The translations under genes were made by a program, and so were the position numbers. Below the pieces are notes generated by a model that saw only the letters and a program-made list of their open reading frames with translations, did not search any database and had not been told where the DNA came from. From contig NC_061513.1 in the NCBI RefSeq assembly GCF_022539505.1, positions 349,661,696 through 349,725,695 on the forward strand: a DNA stretch of 64,000 nucleotides, in the 5' to 3' direction. The stretch's first letter is position 1. Each line of letters starts with the position of its first letter. The DNA is from Lolium rigidum. Lineage: Eukaryota; Streptophyta; Magnoliopsida; Poales; Poaceae. This document shows, piece after piece, positions 33,742 to 44,680 of this stretch.

Positions 33742-34738
33742 TCAATTATGGCCTAGTATATTATTTATGGTCATCCGATTTACAGTACGGGTACTGTGTT
33801 CAGCATAGCTGCCCTTCACGAAGAACTCAGCGTCCATCCGAAGAAGTTCATCCATCATATCTTCTGCTACAGGGGTCACATGATCATCAATTTTGCTAAC
33901 ATCCCTTTTCCTTTTCGCCATCTTGGCCAAGCACTTGGTAACAATTTGGCTCATGTCAAACTTGGGATGGCAGATTTTGATCATCATCATAGCAAACCTG
34001 GCGCCAGCAGAAAGTTGCGCCCGAACAAATCCATGGATTTGAGGAGCATCTCGAAATTTCTCCATCAAACCAAGAAGAGTATCGGGTGCCTCGTTCCGAG
34101 GAAACATCGTCTTGTAAACCAGAGACAATGTCCTAGTGCAGAAATCCAGGAACTCGCGAACCTGACAGGCCCGGTCTTGAAATCTGACAATCTGTCGGGT
34201 CCGCTCTGGAGTGGCCCAGAATAGAGAACCATTGTCAAGAGAAAGGTTAACGAGAAGATTTGTCCTTGTGTTTACCCTCTCTTCTTTGGCAGCAGCGTCG
34301 AGAAAGGAACCTATTTGGAGACGGCACAGGAATTTAAAAAAAGAGAGGATACAACAAGAAGACAGAAGAAGTTTTGATTTGAAAAAGCGTACCCGATATA
34401 TCTACACTGGCTTCATTCATCAATTCGAGCATAAAATTATCTCGGGTGGTTGCCTTTTCAGCTTCAGAAACGGCGGCTTCCTTAGCAGTCATGGCTTCTT
34501 GAGCTTGTTGAAGTGCAATTTTTTCTGCTTCGGATGCCTTGCGAGATTGCTCCATCATCACAAGTGTTTGCCTCTTCGCATACTGAAGCTGTTGCCGAAG
34601 TTCTTCCAAATCTTGCGATAAATTCTTACTCGAGGAATCTTCACCAAGTTCAGTATTAACACGCACTTTCCTCGAGCGAGAAGAAGTAGGCAAAATATCG
34701 GAAGGAGCAGGAGTTGGAGTATAGTTATCAAATATCAA
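33742..34738 (-). pseudogene. Retand antisense gene, distal part (coiled-coil protein)
   Basis: Two frames on the minus strand: 34738-34334 (SSKNLSQDLEELRQQLQYAK, then an Ala/Glu-rich coiled coil AEKIALQQAQEAMTAKEAAV) and 34128-33742 (MSLVYKTMFPRNEAPDTLLG and on, Lys-rich). The gap of about 200 bp between them reads as more of the same protein in other frames or a small intron. Transcribed against pol. It may be the 3' exons of the gene at 34917-37641 or a second gene. Proteins of this type are common in wheat-tribe Retand elements; their role is unknown. Confidence 0.55.
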
Positions 34739-34916
34739 CTGAAATTAAAAAGGCTCGACATCAATCATCAAGCAAAATAGAATTCCATTGATTTTCAGAA
34801 TAATTACAAGGCATTACAATGGAGCTAGTGGGATAAGTGTCGCCAAAAGCTACTTTGGCGACAGCATCAAAAGGAAGAAAGAAAAAGAAAAAAAGGGGGA
34901 AAGACAGGGTGGTCTA

Positions 34917-37641
34917 CTAGACCTCCGTTTTGGATGAGCTTGGAGCTGGAGTTGGCTTGCACCCAAGATAAGCGAGGACCTTCTTCGAGTTTGGTTTCGC
35001 AGCCTTGATCAGTGACTGCCACCTTTTGGTCTCCATCTCTTGCGTGTCGCCAACCCTAGTCCAGTCGATATTTTGTTGGCTATCGGCAACCAGGGCAATA
35101 GTACCCTCCATGCCAACCTTCAAGCTTTCTTGGCGAAGTTTGAGCCCAAGGTTTTCGGGAGTATTGAAGCACTTGGCGAGAGCAAGAAACGACGCGGGTT
35201 GTTCTTTCTTCGGGAAGAAATAAGGGTACAGCTGCGACAACCCCGCCTCAGCTTTAGCAAGACCGTCGTGTGCTTCGTCTCCATGAATCTCAAGGAGAGA
35301 AAGCGCGTCAAGAAGGGGATCGTTCTCGGGATCCCTAAGTTCATATTCTTGACCCGTTTTTCCTGCTAAGGCAAAAATTTATTGATAAGTAAGCAAAGAC
35401 AGGAGAAGTTCAAGGAAGTCAAAATAGTTTGGGCACTTACTGGCAAAACGACGGCTCTGCGACGCCAGGCGCTTGATAATCACCTCTTCACGAGCAGATT
35501 GGGCGGAAATATGCTCACTTAAAGAAGTTTTTGCCTCGTGAAGTTTCTTTCGAAGATCTTCGACGGTGGCGGCCTCTGCCTTAGCTTTTTTGGTATCTGC
35601 TTCAGCCTTCTTACGAACTTTTTCACTTTGCTCCAGTTTACGAGCAAGTGTGTCAGCACGTTTGTTGGCTTCCGCAAGATTTTCTAAAAACAAAAAAAGT
35701 CGACAGAAATCAGAATCATGATAAGAAAAGGAAGAAGGTGTCGATTTACCAAAAGAAATAGAAGATTACCTTCCGCTTGTTTAGCATAATCATGGTACCC
35801 GACAAATTGGGTACCAAGGCGGATGAATTCCTGCATCAAGGGCTGATAAAGGAAAAAGAGGAGAAAGTGTCGAATAAGATAAAAAGGTCGACAGCAAAAA
35901 GAAAGAAAAAAATGAAGAGAGTCCATAGGCACCAAGTAGTTTCTTATACAAAAAGGGGAAGTAAGCAACTTACGTTATCCAGAAGAGGAGTTGCAGAGCC
36001 ACCAGGTTGAAGAGCAGACTCTGGAGCTGGCTCAACCCTAGCCCTCTTTGGCGAAGGGACATGGGGGCTTGCAGGTGGAGTTGGATGCTCGACGTTCTGT
36101 TGAGGAGGCGAAGTTTCCTCCACATCAGGCTGAGCATCCGAGACAACTAAAGTACGCGACGTACTCGTTCGAGCAGCCACGTCAATAGGTGGATTTTCTT
36201 CCTCGTCATCACTACAATAAAACATCAACAATATAAGGAAAAACGACGACAAGTATTTTGCAAAATAAACAACAGAGAATAATAAGGACTTACGAGCTGA
36301 TAAGGGCATCCAAGAAAGGGTCGAAAGCTTTCTTCCCTTCGGAAGGACCAACTTCTTCTGCTTTGGAGGTGCCGGAATCTTCGACTTCATTCCTCTTCCT
36401 CTTGTTCTTCGGAGAAACAGCAGGAGGAGGGGAATGTGCTGAGGCAGTGGCCTCAGAGGCGGTTTCTTTTTCAGAGGATACCGCAGATTTTTGAGAACCT
36501 GCGGCTTCACTCTCAGGGCGAGAAGTACCCTGGTTGTCGTCGGTGACAACGGCCCGTTCTTCAACTTCTCCACCTTCAGGAAGGGGAGGAAGAGAAACAA
36601 GATCTGGATGGTTCTACAAAAAAGAAGAATGTCGACAAAAAAGTTATACAAAGGATGTCAACAAAAAAAAGTAGTCGATAAAAATAGTTCATATGAGAAT
36701 TACCTAAGGGAGCGCATTGGTGGCGCTATACGGCTTTACGCGACAAGACGAGGGGACAGGATCTTTCTTGTTGAGGGAGGAGATTTTTCGGACAAGTTTT
36801 TATAAATCCTTGACCGGCAAATCCACTGACAAGCGATCCACATCTTCGTTGCCAGCATACTTCCAGAGGGGATTTTTGCGAGTTTGCAGAGGCTGCACTC
36901 TAATCCTAAGGAAATACACCGTGATTTGGATACCTGACAACTCTTGGCCACGTGTATTTTGAAGTTCGTGGATGCGAGTCATCAGTGCCTCTGTCGCTGC
37001 TTTTTCTTCGGCAGTAGCCTCTGCATCCCAGGATCGGCGGCGACAGATTTTTTCGGCACCATCAAAAGGAGGAATGTTGTCCTCAATAGACCCATGGTTT
37101 TCCTCGTGGATATATAACCATTTTTTGCGCCACCCTTGAACTGAATCAGGGAATTTGACATCGAAGTACTCAACATCAGGGCGAACGCAGATAACGACGC
37201 CGCCTATGTTATAGGCGACGTTGGCAGAGCCATTGTGGCGACAAAGAAAAAGGCGCTTCCATAAAGCCCAGTTAGGCTGGACTCCAAGGAAGGACTCGCA
37301 AAGGGTGATAAATATCGAGACGTGGAGTATGGAGTTGGGAGTAAGATGGTGGAGTTGCAATCCGTACACGAAAAGCAATCCTTGAAGAAAGTTGTGAATA
37401 GGGGCAGAGAGGCCACGGATGAGATGATCAACAAAACTAACCCGATACTCCATTGGAGGGGTTGGGTAGCTTTCTTCGCTGGGGAAGCGCAGTGCGTCTT
37501 GCTTCTTGCCGATCCCCGCTTCTTCAGCAAATTGATGTCTTGGGCGGAGATTTTGGATCTCTCCCACTCAGCGCTCCCCAGATCCGCGGCAGCCATCGTG
37601 GATTCAGGAGTATTGTGCCTGGTGAGTCTGCGCGGTGGCAT
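34917..37641 (-). pseudogene. Retand antisense gene: putative gypsy-type transposon domain protein
   Basis: Start at ATG 37641 (MPPRRLTRHNTPESTMAAAD); an upstream in-frame ATG at 37647 is also possible. The frame shifts near 37560 into 37567-36800, which holds the domain Pfam calls putative gypsy type transposon (HLIRGLSAPIHNFLQGLLFV, LTPNSILHVSIFITLCESFL, VQPNWALWKRLF). Further exon-like blocks: 36651-36300 in mixed frames and 36200-35960 (Pro/Ser/Glu-rich, SPKRARVEP, a possible nuclear signal), a short block near 35840-35760, 35693-35455 (coiled coil, LARKLEQSEKVRKKAEADTK) and 35350-34917 (PYFFPKKEQPASFLALAKCF, ending SSSKTEV stop). The blocks are separated by AT-rich stretches with AG and GT boundaries, so at least four introns are likely. 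Function unknown; it is an accessory gene of the Tat branch, opposite to pol. Confidence 0.7.
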
Positions 37642-37770
37642 CAACAATGGCGCAGTAGCACAGTGCGAGCGTGGCGGAGCTCAAAGAACTATGCGGCGCA
37701 AGGAAAGATTTTGGCAGAGGAGAGAAGAGGAGCGGCGCGAGCGAAAGTGTGGAAGGAGGAAGACGATGAC

Positions 37771-37780
37771 CTTAAATAAA
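37771..37780 (-). promoter_or_regulatory. TATA-like box for the Retand antisense gene
   Basis: Minus strand TTTATTTAAG, followed by a CT-rich leader of about 125 nt before ATG 37641. Fits a plant promoter facing away from the 3' LTR. Confidence 0.45.
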
Positions 37781-37859
37781 GGTGTGGTGAATCGACGCAC
37801 CGTTGGATGGAGAAATCGTGCGGTGGACAAGGAACTCGTAACTGAAGGGTAAAAAGGTA

Positions 37860-39030
37860 TTTTTACTAAGATGGAACAGAATAGGCGTTACAGTACGTGC
37901 GCCAGGAAAAGTGGAGGACGTGTGTCCCCCACTTGCACGACGTGTCAAGATGACAGGAAATTTGGACCCACAAGACAGAGAGAGCAAGCACTCGCGTTTT
38001 CTGGATGCAACGATCGTGGCTATCGTCAGTAATGAGGTCACTTTGACCAAGGGGAAAATCTCGACAGTAAAAAAGAAGAAGAGAGAGGATTGGCGGCAGG
38101 AAAAATTATTTCAGGAGCCTTTGATCAAATACAAGTTTTTGCCCAAATGCTCGGGGGCTACTTTGAAAAAAAAAGTAAAATTCGAGTATGTCAATATAGA
38201 AATTGCGGGAGCCTATGATCAAACGCAAGCATTTGTTCATAGCCTCGGGGGCTACTCCCATCGGGAGCGCTGTTCGCGCACCCGATAGATATAAAAGTTC
38301 GAGAAAGAATGACAATATAGCGACACGACGCATTAAGATGTTGAGCCGACAACCAAGCACTAGTCCTTGGCTGTAGCCTCGGGGGCTACTCCCATCGGGA
38401 ACGCTGTTCGCGTGCCCGATGAAATTATAAAAAAAGAGAGAGAAAAAGAAAAAAAAAGGAGCATATTTCGAGTTATATAAATAAATCTACATATACTCCC
38501 ATCGGGAGAGCAATATAAGTCATCCATTGACTCAATAAAATGTGCTATTCCAACAGTCGAATAAGCACTCGACAATATATTCTCAGAACGCCAAAGTTGC
38601 GAACAATTTCTGAATGCCGCAAAACTTTGCGAAGGTAAGACCCCGGATCCGTTCTATGTGGCGTGGCGCCGTCTCTGACGTCGGTTTGCTATTTTTTTTC
38701 CGTATCAAAAGATACGAAGAAAAATCCTAACGGACGCGTTAGGTACCCGATAAATATGGCTGGGACTTGACAGAATGGTAAGACCTTAAGCGGCACCTGT
38801 CGAAGTTTACACCAGTATCCCGAGATCATGTCTAGGGACGTGATCTTGAAGTAGGTTTTTGCGGATTGCCACTAGAGCAGTTAACTAGTACCTGATCCGT
38901 CAGATGAACTAGCCCCAACTACCATTATCCCTGTACAATATAGAAATTTGTATGCAAAGATATGTGGTAAAGTTCAAAGTTATTGAATAAATATAAAAGT
39001 GGAGATTTTCCTTGACTCTACGATTCAAAC
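37860..39030 (+). other. Retand pre-LTR non-coding region with repeated PPT-like blocks
   Basis: A CCTCGGGGGCTACTCCCATC block with a following GGGAGCGCTGTTCGCG occurs at about 38241 and 38377, and a shortened CTCCCATCGGGAGAG copy near 38496. Each CTCGGGGGCTAC equals the true polypurine tract at 39035-39047. No ORF is convincing. Confidence 0.7.
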
Positions 39031-39047
39031 AAAATCTCGGGGGCTAC
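39031..39047 (+). other. Polypurine tract of Retand element
   Basis: AAAATCTCGGGGGCTAC directly before LTR start TGACATAGGC. Confidence 0.7.
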
Positions 39048-39432
39048 TGACATAGGCATCCCCAATGGGCCTGCCGAAGATAGTACCCGGGGTTTACTGA
39101 AGGCCCACGTATCGAAGAATATAAAGTTCGGAAGCCCAAGATAGTGTTAAGGAAAGTTAGAGTTGTATTAGGAAACATAGACTTGTAATCTTGCGGGACG
39201 GGTTAGAAACCCTCCCGGACTCGTAAACTTGTGTATCACGAATCCCTCGGCTCCGCCTCCTATATAAGGGGGAGTCGAGGGACAAAGAAAGGATCGAATC
39301 ATTGTTTCTAAAACCCTAGCTTTTACATCGTCGAGTACTTTTCAGCTGAAACCTTCGAGATCTACTTGCCCTCTACATCCAACGAAACCCTAGTCTACTA
39401 CTTGTAGGCATTGACAAGTTAATACCTTGTCA
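39048..39432 (+). repeat. 3' LTR of Retand element (385 bp)
   Basis: Termini TGACATAGGC and ATACCTTGTCA. A TATA box TATATAAGGG at 39261-39270 lies mid-LTR, and the CAAAGAAAGG region after it fits a transcription start. Flanked on the right by CACTA coding sequence. Confidence 0.85.
39261..39270 (+). promoter_or_regulatory. TATA box of Retand LTR
   Basis: TATATAAGGG in the context CCTCCTATATAAGGGGGAG. Confidence 0.7.
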
Positions 39433-41652
39433 CTCTTAGTCCTAGCCCCCCTCCCGCAGCCGATGATGATGCTGAGGTGGAGGCTGGGAGTGAGGAGGAC
39501 CAGGAGTACCACGGGGGTGGGGAGGACCAGGAGCGGTACGGGGGTGAGGAGGACCAGGAGGAGGAGGGGGGTGGGGAGGACCAGGAGGAGGAGGGGGACG
39601 AGGAGGACCTCTCGGAGGATGAGGGGTTGGGGAACTTACCGTTCGATCCTGATCCAAACCTAGTTTGGCAATCGCCGGCGGATTACCAGTACGTTCCAGC
39701 TGTGGAGAGGCTGAGGCCACGTGATAGGAGGCCATATCGGCGTGGGATAACACAGCTCCCCGCGCTGAAGCACTGGCGCTACAGCCATGTTGTTCTAGAG
39801 CCCTATGGAAGGAGGTACATGTTAATTTTTGGCATTTCGTTATCGCAATTTTGTCATTATCAAAATTATTATCACATACGTATTGATGTTGTCGTTTCAT
39901 GGTGCAGCTCGTTCAGGTATGAAGACCCGTCGCAGAGGCCGCCACGTGGGTACTCGAACATCCTTGGGGGCCTACTTAGAAGGTATTTCCCTGGGATAGT
40001 CGATCTCCCTACTGGTGGCTGCGACGTAGCTTCGAGGTGGGCGCACTACAGCCTCGCGGAAGATCCTCTTGGCCGCGGCAGCATGGCCGACGTGGTTGTT
40101 GGCAAATTTTGGTTACGTGACTTTTGACTTCTTACCATTCATACACTCTCCTTGGTTGACAATAATTGCACTAATGCCCCTTGTTTTACCTATGTGCATG
40201 GTTGCATAAATACTTCAAGAGGGCCGAGGGTATGGAAAATGCGTGTGATGATGTCCTACACCAGATTGCAAGGAAGATGGTGACTGGCATGCACTACGAG
40301 GCACGTGTTCAGTGCGTCCGCGGCTGGCAATCCGACCGCTTCGTCCACATGACTAAGGAGGACGCTCGCGACACGCTCATGCAGCCGTGGCAGAACATGC
40401 AGGTATTTGCATTTATGTGTTATTGATTTCTTTATCGCCCTGTAGTTTATTTTACCATAATGGGTTTATCTTGTGCATGTAGAACCCTCCTCAGTACGTC
40501 GGCAATGACGATAGGTGATTTCTTGTGATGGTCATGTGGTGGACATGCCCCCAGTACCTCAAGAAGCACGAGAAGGGCAAGAAGAAGCGGGCAGAGATGC
40601 GAGGTGGATCGCATATCCAAGGCAGCATCCCCATCTCTCTTCAGCTGCAGAACGAGGTGAGCAAATTAATGGTTCCTTCATTCTTTGAATTCATGTTATA
40701 CATTTGCTAACTCTGCAAGGGTGTGCCACTTCACTTTATTACATGTTCTCTTTTGCAGGAAGTCAGGACAGGAGCGAAGCCTAACATCTTAGCCGTGCTA
40801 AAGAAGATGAAGCAAAGGAAGAAGCCGGATCCTGAGACGGGGTCCGTGTGGGTTAACCCGCAATCCGAGACCCAGTGCACGTCGTATGTCTCCAAGTTCA
40901 AGCAGAAGTACGGCGAGGATGCCAACCCAGAGGCCGAGGACTTTGACCCTGAGGTTGCGGTGCTTGCGGGAGAAGGCTTGAAGCATGGCCACCTATGGCT
41001 TGGTGACGGGTGCGTCGACCCAACGAAGGTTCCCTCTCTCCGCCAGATCTATCGTGGTCGTAAGAGCGGCCAGCCTGAGGTAGAGACCCGGCCACGGGCT
41101 TCGGATCTAGCTGTCGAGCGGTTACGATATGTTCTTCCTCCGGCCTCTACCTTTCCTTTACATGCTTTCCATTGAAATGTTAATGACATCGCGGCAACAC
41201 ATCGTAGGCGGAGATGGCAGCAAAGGAGCAGGCGGCCCAGGAGCACGCGCGGAACATGGAGCGGGAGATTCTGGAGTATCAGCAGCAGCAGACACAGATG
41301 ATGCAGCAAATCCAACAGCAGAATCAGATGATGCATCAGCATCTGGCACAGATGAGCTGGCTGATGAGCCAGACGGCTCTGTCTTCTCCACCGGGGAGTC
41401 TTTCTACTCCTCCTTTCTCCTTGCCGTGGATGCCGCCACCGTCCAGTCAGCCGGTGACACCTTTCACCGTGAACAACACGAACATCATCCGGAGCATGAA
41501 CCGCGGTGAGTCCTCCTACACTTGTGCCCAACCCGCTACTTGTTCTTGTTCAATATGCAAGTGCAAATGCTAATTCCATCAACCTTGTAGATTATGTGTC
41601 ACAAGGCAATGACGATGAGGCGGGCGCAAGCAATGCAGGAGGACAAGGTTGA
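39433..41652 (+). pseudogene. CACTA plant transposase (Ptta/En/Spm type), seven exons
   Basis: Proposed exons: 39433-39814 (5' end cut by Retand), 39908-40111, about 40200-40402, 40483-40656, 40759-41120, 41208-41505, 41591-41652 (TGA). Most junctions are GT/AG; the acceptor before exon 3 reads GCATGG instead of GCAGG. Exon 1 is Glu/Asp/Gly-rich with an EEDQE repeat. Exons 2-5 match the Transposase_24 pattern (RRYFPGIVDLPTGG, PQYLKKHEKGKKKRAEMRGG, RTGAKPNILAVLKKMKQRKK). Exon 6 is a Gln/Met coiled coil (QQTQMMQQIQQQNQMMHQHL). A TGA at 40516-40518 interrupts exon 4. In En/Spm elements this is the accessory DNA-binding protein; likely inactive here. Confidence 0.8.
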
Positions 41653-41892
41653 TGGCATGGTCTTCGTGCACTCGTCGTCGTTGTAATGGATTGTTCGCAC
41701 TTGTTATGGATTGTTCGCACTTGTTATGGATTGTAATAATGGACATTGCACTTTTTATGCATGAACTATGTGTGCTCGATGTATTTGTGGTGTTGTTGAT
41801 GTGTTTGGTGCTGCTATGGTGAATATATATGTTGTATATGTTATATATATGTGAAATGCAATTTTGAAATGCAGGGATTAATGAAAAATAGG
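41653..41892 (+). other. CACTA gene 3' region
   Basis: Includes a 23-bp direct duplication (ATGGATTGTTCGCACTTGTT, 41687-41729) and AT-rich sequence likely forming the 3' UTR. No ORF. Confidence 0.5.
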
Positions 41893-42140
41893 AAAAAATT
41901 GAAAAAACCAGGGGCCTTTGCCGTGTGTATGCACACAGCAAAGGACTTTTGGTCACTTTGCCATGTGCATACACACGGCAAAGGCGCCACGCGTCACCAG
42001 CCTGTGCTCCTGGCACGGCGCTGGGAGTGCCTGGAGGAGCCTTTGCCGTGCGGGCTGGGGCGTTGACACACGGCAAAGGAAGCTGGCACGGCAGAGTCTG
42101 CCGCATGGCAACGAGTTGCACGCACGGCAAAGAAGATGCC
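41893..42140 (+). repeat. CACTA subterminal repeats, left of A2
   Basis: Many CCTTTGCCGTG and CACGGCAAAG copies in both orientations, the binding-site arrays expected near a CACTA terminus. Interrupted at 42140 by A2. Confidence 0.85.
42136..42140 (+). other. Target-site duplication of A2, left copy
   Basis: ATGCC just before the A2 LTR; the right copy is 62344-62348. Confidence 0.9.
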
Positions 42141-43611
42141 TGATACGTCCAATTTGCATCACTATTTTATATCATAATTTGCTGTTATTCATTGATATAT
42201 TTCATATTTGGAGATGATACTTATGTTATTTCATCTATTTTGCATGATTCATGATTATTGGAGGATCGCGCTCCGGAGTCGGGATTCCGCCGGAAAAAGC
42301 GCCGTCGAATGCAATATTTCGGAAGATCAACGCTGACGGAAATTATATGAAAAATCCTATTTTTCCGGAAGACGAAGGGAGCCGAAGGGGAGCCGAGGGG
42401 ACCCGAGGTGGGCCCACCTCATAGGCCGGCGCGGCCCAAGGCCCGGCCGCGCCGCCTATGAGGAGGGGGCCCACAGCCCCCTCTCGCCTCCTTTTCTTCG
42501 CGAACGTCTTCGTCCCGAAAACCTAAGCTCCAGGGGATAGGTCGCGAAGAGTCACATCCGCCTCTGCGAGGCGGAGAACACCAGAGAGAAAAGAGCTCTC
42601 CGGCAGGCTGAGATCCGCCGGGGTAATTCCCTCCCGGAGGGGGTAATCGACGCCATCGTCACCGCCATCGAGTTGGACATCGTCACCGTCTCCACCGCTG
42701 CACCTCGTCATCGCCGTAGCAATTTGGGTTCGATCTTGATTGTTTGATAGGGGAAACTCTCCCGGTGTTGATTTCTACTTGTTATTGATGCTATTGAGTG
42801 AAACCGTTGAACCAAGGTTTATGTTCAGATTGTTATTCATCATCATATCACCTCTGATCATGTTCCATATGATGTCTCGTGAGTAGTTCGTTTAGTTCTT
42901 GAGGACATGGGTGAAGTCTAAATGTTAGTAGTGAAGTATGGTTGAGTAATATTCAATGTTATGATATTTAAGTTGTGGTGTTATTCTTCTAGTGGTGTCG
43001 TGTGAACTTCGACTACACGATACTTCACCTTTATGGGCCTAGGGGAATGCATCTTGTACTCGTTTGCCAATTGCGGGGTTGCCGGAGTGACGAAACCCGA
43101 GCCCCGTTGGTATATCGATGCAGGAGGGATAGCAGGATCTCGCAGTTTAAGGCTGTGGTTAGATTTATATTAATTACTTTCTTGTAGTTGCGGATGCTTG
43201 CAAGGGGTATAATCACAAGTATGTATTAGTCCTAGGAAGGGCAGTACATTAGCATAGGTTCACCCACACAACACTTATCAAAACAATGAAGATTAATTAG
43301 CCGTATGTAGCGAAAGCACTAGACTAAAATCCCGTGTGTCCTCAGGAACGTTTGGTTATTATAAGTAAACAAACCGGCTTGTCCTTTGTGCTAAAAAGGA
43401 TTGGGCCACTCGCTGCAATTTTTACTCTCGCACTTTACTTACTCGTACTTTATTCATCTGTTACATCAAAACCCCCTGAATACTTGTATGTGAGCATTTA
43501 AAGTGAATCCTTCATCGAAACTGCTTGTCAACACCTTCTGCTCCTCGTTGGGATCGACATTCTTACTTATCGAAGATACTACGATACACCCCCTATACTT
43601 GTGGGTCATCA
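42141..43611 (+). repeat. 5' LTR of A2 (1471 bp)
   Basis: TGATACGTCCAATTTGCATC ... GTGGGTCATCA. GC hairpin at 42418-42462. Lacks most of the GAT/ATC microsatellite found in the 3' LTR (51655-51710), which accounts for most of its shorter length. At several sites it has CG where the 3' LTR has CAG or CTG. Confidence 0.95.
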
Positions 43612-43624
43612 AGACTATTTTCTC

Positions 43625-43640
43625 GGCGCCGTTGCCGGGG
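43625..43640 (+). other. tRNA-Asp primer-binding site of A2
   Basis: GGCGCCGTTGCCGGGG, perfect to plant tRNA-Asp apart from the first base. It is preceded by CTC where A1 has CT. Confidence 0.88.
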
Positions 43641-43729
43641 AGTGAAGCGCTATTGGTAAGTGGAATTGGTAAGGGAAATTTCTACTCGTTTGTGCTGATT
43701 TTATTTCTCGCCTGCTGCCATAATTCATT

Positions 43730-44680
43730 ATGGAGAGATCTTCTCTTGAGTGTTTATTTGGGAAATCTACTACTACTGCAAAGGTAGTGGATGAGGCGCC
43801 AGGTGAGGAAGAGATACCATACAAAATACCTATGAAAATTATTGAACGTGTAGTGGATAACCGTTATACAGGGGATGGAACTGTCCACCCTGGAGATCAT
43901 TTACTGTTCTTACATGAATTATGCGGTTTATTCAAGTGTGCAGGTATTGCTATGGATGAAGTGAGGAAGAAACTATTCTCTATATCGCTGTTTGGTAAAG
44001 CAGCGCATTGGTATAAATTACTGGGTAATGGGGATTCTCTTGAATGGAATGATATTGTGCCCCGGTTTTATTCTAAGTTCTATCCTCCAAGTGAAATTCA
44101 CAAGGATCGGAACCGCATATATAATTTTTGGCCTCATGATGGAGAGAGTATTGCCCAAGCGTGGGGGAGATTGAAGTCGTTAATGCTCAAATGCCCCATT
44201 CATGAGCTTCCTGGTAATGTTATTATTGATAATTTCTATGCAAGACTTTCTTTTGAAGACAAGACCTTGCTGGATACTTCTTGTTCTGGATCATTTACGC
44301 GCAACAAAGAAGAGTTTAAAAGGGACCTTCTTAATCGGATCCAGGAGAATACTGAAGGATGGGAGAACGACAAAGATAGAGAATCAGGTATAAATTATGA
44401 TTACAAATGCATTGAAGCTTTTATGGATACTGATAAATTTCGTAATATGACTGCTACTTATGGTCTTGATTCTCAAGTTGCTGCAAATCTTTATAAAGCT
44501 TTTGCCTCTCATTATGAATTGCGTAGGAAGGATTTTGTTAAGTATCATGAATCGTATAAAGATAAAATTGATTCATCTATAAATAAATGTGTTGTAGTTG
44601 AAACTGTTGATCATGTTATTCCTGAAGCTTATATTGAAAAAACTCCTTTCCCTGCTAAAATGAAGGAGTACTCGTTATAA
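43730..44680 (+). CDS. gag: A2 gag
   Basis: 316 codons from ATG 43730 (MERSSLECLFGKS). Residues about 60-200 match the retrotransposon gag domain (KAAHWYKLLGNGDSLEWNDI, FYSKFYPPSEIHKDRNRIYN, AWGRLKSLMLKCPIHELPGN). The frame ends at TAA in ACTCGTTATAA, where A1 reads ACTCTGTTATAA and stays open into protease. So gag and pol were probably one frame and the stop is caused by a missing T. Forms the particle shell. Confidence 0.85.
   Translation: MERSSLECLFGKSTTTAKVVDEAPGEEEIPYKIPMKIIERVVDNRYTGDGTVHPGDHLLFLHELCGLFKCAGIAMDEVRKKLFSISLFGKAAHWYKLLGNGDSLEWNDIVPRFYSKFYPPSEIHKDRNRIYNFWPHDGESIAQAWGRLKSLMLKCPIHELPGNVIIDNFYARLSFEDKTLLDTSCSGSFTRNKEEFKRDLLNRIQENTEGWENDKDRESGINYDYKCIEAFMDTDKFRNMTATYGLDSQVAANLYKAFASHYELRRKDFVKYHESYKDKIDSSINKCVVVETVDHVIPEAYIEKTPFPAKMKEYSL

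Larger units (their letters stand above)
24478..39432 (+). mobile_element. Tat/Retand Ty3/gypsy element, 5' truncated, split by a MULE
   Basis: Contains the 3' end of pol (integrase), a long post-pol region with genes on the opposite strand, polypurine tract and a short 3' LTR. The MULE at 26222-33599 interrupts the post-pol region. The 5' LTR, gag, RT and RNase H are absent: the left end is cut at the B1 insertion and whatever lay beyond is not in the window. The antisense gene between pol and the 3' LTR is a hallmark of Tat-branch elements such as Grande and Retand. The right flank is CACTA coding sequence, so Retand inserted into the CACTA. Confidence 0.85.
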
